Source of the DNA: Terrimesophilobacter sp038243605
Lineage (GTDB): Bacteria > Actinomycetota > Actinomycetes > Actinomycetales > Microbacteriaceae
Direction: 5' to 3'
NCBI GenBank assembly: GCA_038243605.1
Contig: JBBSQX010000023.1
Coordinates: 1 to 30,727 of the forward strand
DNA: 30,727 nucleotides
This document shows, one piece after another, positions 29,783 through 30,727 of this stretch (positions are counted from its first letter, which is position 1; each line of letters begins with the position of its first letter). The translations under genes and the position numbers were made by a program. Under the pieces are notes generated by a model that ran no database searches, was not told where the DNA came from, and saw nothing but the letters and a program-made list of their open reading frames with translations.

Positions 29783-30682
29783 ATGCCGAGGATCCCGCTT
29801 CCCACGAAACTCGCGACACGGCCCTTCACCGTGGAACAGGGCCTCGCGGCAGGGCTGAGCGCCAAAAGGCTGCAGGGAGCCGACCTCCAAAGACCGGTTC
29901 GCGGCATCCGCACCACGACCCCATCTTCAGATGTCGCCGACCGTGCCCGCGCATTCCAAGCCGGCGCACCGCTCAGAACCTTCTTCTGCGGCATCACGGC
30001 GGCAGCGGTCATTCGGATGCCACTTCCGCTGACACTAGAACGCACGCGCCTGCTCCACGTGGCAGTACCGTCCGAGCATCGGGCTCCGAAAGCGGCCGGA
30101 ACCGTGGGTCACAGCTTTCTGATCGAGCAGACCGACCTGCGCGACTGGGACGGGCTCAGGATCACCACCCCGGAACGCACTTGGTGTGACCTTGCGACAG
30201 TTCTCGACTTTGCCGATCTGGTTGCCGCGGGCGACTACCTCATTCACTGGGAAACCCCGATCGCCTCGCTCAAGAGCCTAGAAATGACGTTGCGGCGACA
30301 CCGCGGGCGGCGCGGGCGCGCGAAACTTGTCCGCGCGATCGACCAGCTTGATGATCGGGCCGAGTCGCCAAAAGAGTCGCACCTGCGCCTGATTGTCAGG
30401 CATGGCGGAATCGAAGACGTGGTGGCGAACTATTGGATTCGGACATCCGGCGGGTATGAATACCGCGCGGATCTCGCTGCGCCAGCCCGCAAATTCATCA
30501 TCGAGTATCAGAGCCGGTTTCATGATGTGTCGAAGAATTTTCACGCTGACATGACACGTATTTCGCGCCTCGAAGCCGATGGCTGGTATGTGATGCAGGT
30601 CAACAATGAAGACCTCAAAAATGCGCCCGAACTAATCCAACGGATTCGTACCGCCCAAAAAGGCCGTGCGTCCACGCGGTGA
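29783..30682 (+). CDS. AbiEi-like/DUF559-type protein with nuclease-like C-terminal domain
   Basis: A 299-residue protein. The N-terminal two thirds follow the plan of actinobacterial AbiEi-antitoxin-like proteins (a short helical region, then a beta-rich part with TTPERTWCDLA at about 128-138). The C-terminal part (about 195-290) looks like a Vsr/DUF559 fold: E198 in ESHLR, D230 in YRADL, E241-x-Q243 in IIEYQ, H247, D256 and R259, then GWYVMQV. Gln instead of Lys at the last catalytic position leaves activity uncertain, although Asp or Gln there is, as I recall, usual for this subfamily. No partner toxin gene lies beside it. It is bracketed by the two related palindromes at 29671-29729 and 30686 onwards. 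Confidence 0.75.
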   Translation: MPRIPLPTKLATRPFTVEQGLAAGLSAKRLQGADLQRPVRGIRTTTPSSDVADRARAFQAGAPLRTFFCGITAAAVIRMPLPLTLERTRLLHVAVPSEHRAPKAAGTVGHSFLIEQTDLRDWDGLRITTPERTWCDLATVLDFADLVAAGDYLIHWETPIASLKSLEMTLRRHRGRRGRAKLVRAIDQLDDRAESPKESHLRLIVRHGGIEDVVANYWIRTSGGYEYRADLAAPARKFIIEYQSRFHDVSKNFHADMTRISRLEADGWYVMQVNNEDLKNAPELIQRIRTAQKGRASTR

Positions 30683-30685
30683 GAC

Positions 30686-30727
30686 GTCCCAAACTGCCCT
30701 TCAGCTGGGCCGGGAAGGGCAGTTTGG
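30686..30727. repeat. Palindrome, family copy B, cut by the window edge
   Basis: Perfect 14-bp arms 30689-30702 and 30714-30727 enclose an 11-nt loop; the right arm is cut by the end of the window, so the full stem may be longer. Relative to copy A two base pairs differ and both partners have changed. It begins a few nt after the stop of the DUF559-type gene. Confidence 0.8.

Overview
This window looks like chromosomal DNA of a Gram-positive actinobacterium, most likely a member of the Microbacteriaceae. The evidence is moderately high G+C, the order tRNA-Trp - secE - nusG - rplK - rplA ... rplJ - rplL, a NusG with a long acidic N-terminal extension, CUT1 sugar transporters without their own ATPase gene, and several genes whose start codon lies 6-7 nt after a TANNNT -10 box (leaderless style). 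Genus cannot be fixed from sequence reading alone.

Left end (1-3.7 kb): the N-terminus and outer end of an IS30-type insertion sequence, then a translationally coupled pair of membrane-anchored exported proteins that are divergent paralogues sharing four cysteines, then a convergent saccharopine-dehydrogenase-family gene. A 19-bp near-identical repeat of the dehydrogenase 3' end lies on the other side of the pair.

Sugar operon 1 (3.7-8.1 kb, minus strand): LacI regulator, substrate-binding lipoprotein and two permeases. Matching TGAAAACGTT-type operators lie in front of the regulator and in front of the binding-protein gene. A stem-loop separates the binding-protein gene from the permeases. 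The 3' end carries a 15-bp tandem repeat that includes the stop codon.

Membrane and transport block (8.2-14.7 kb): a PAP2 phosphatase, a Bcr/CflA-type MFS exporter, a divergent EamA-type exporter, a convergent APC amino-acid permease and a half-size ABC exporter. The MFS/EamA intergenic region is a composite of three kinds of repeat, including a 20-bp perfect inverted repeat.

Sugar operon 2 (14.75-21.1 kb): an AglEFG-like (alpha-glucoside type) binding protein and two permeases on the minus strand, and a divergent LacI regulator. Two TGGAACCGGTTCCA-type operators sit between them. On the far side of the regulator is a second, orphan copy of the binding protein. It has lost conserved tryptophans, carries a 5-residue slippage duplication, and has an unusual translation start with a strong ribosome-binding site serving an out-of-frame mini-ORF. 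Neither sugar operon encodes an ATPase, so both presumably share an MsiK-type ATPase encoded elsewhere.

Ribosomal and secretion cluster (21.1-28.2 kb, minus strand): tRNA-Trp, secE, nusG, rplK, rplA, then rplJ and rplL with an L10-type leader. Between rplA and rplJ sits a three-gene insert: a membrane protein of unknown function, a stand-alone YqaJ-family nuclease, and an exported single-pass protein whose cytoplasmic tail is a long histone-H1-like Lys/Pro/Ala repeat.

Right end (28.4-30.7 kb): an aspartate-type aminotransferase, then a DUF559/AbiEi-like nuclease-fold protein bracketed by two related palindromes with compensatory base changes and identical 11-nt loops. The clearest candidates for something undescribed are the palindrome-bracketed nuclease, the membrane protein with a histone-like tail, the four-cysteine paralogue pair, and the orphan binding protein.
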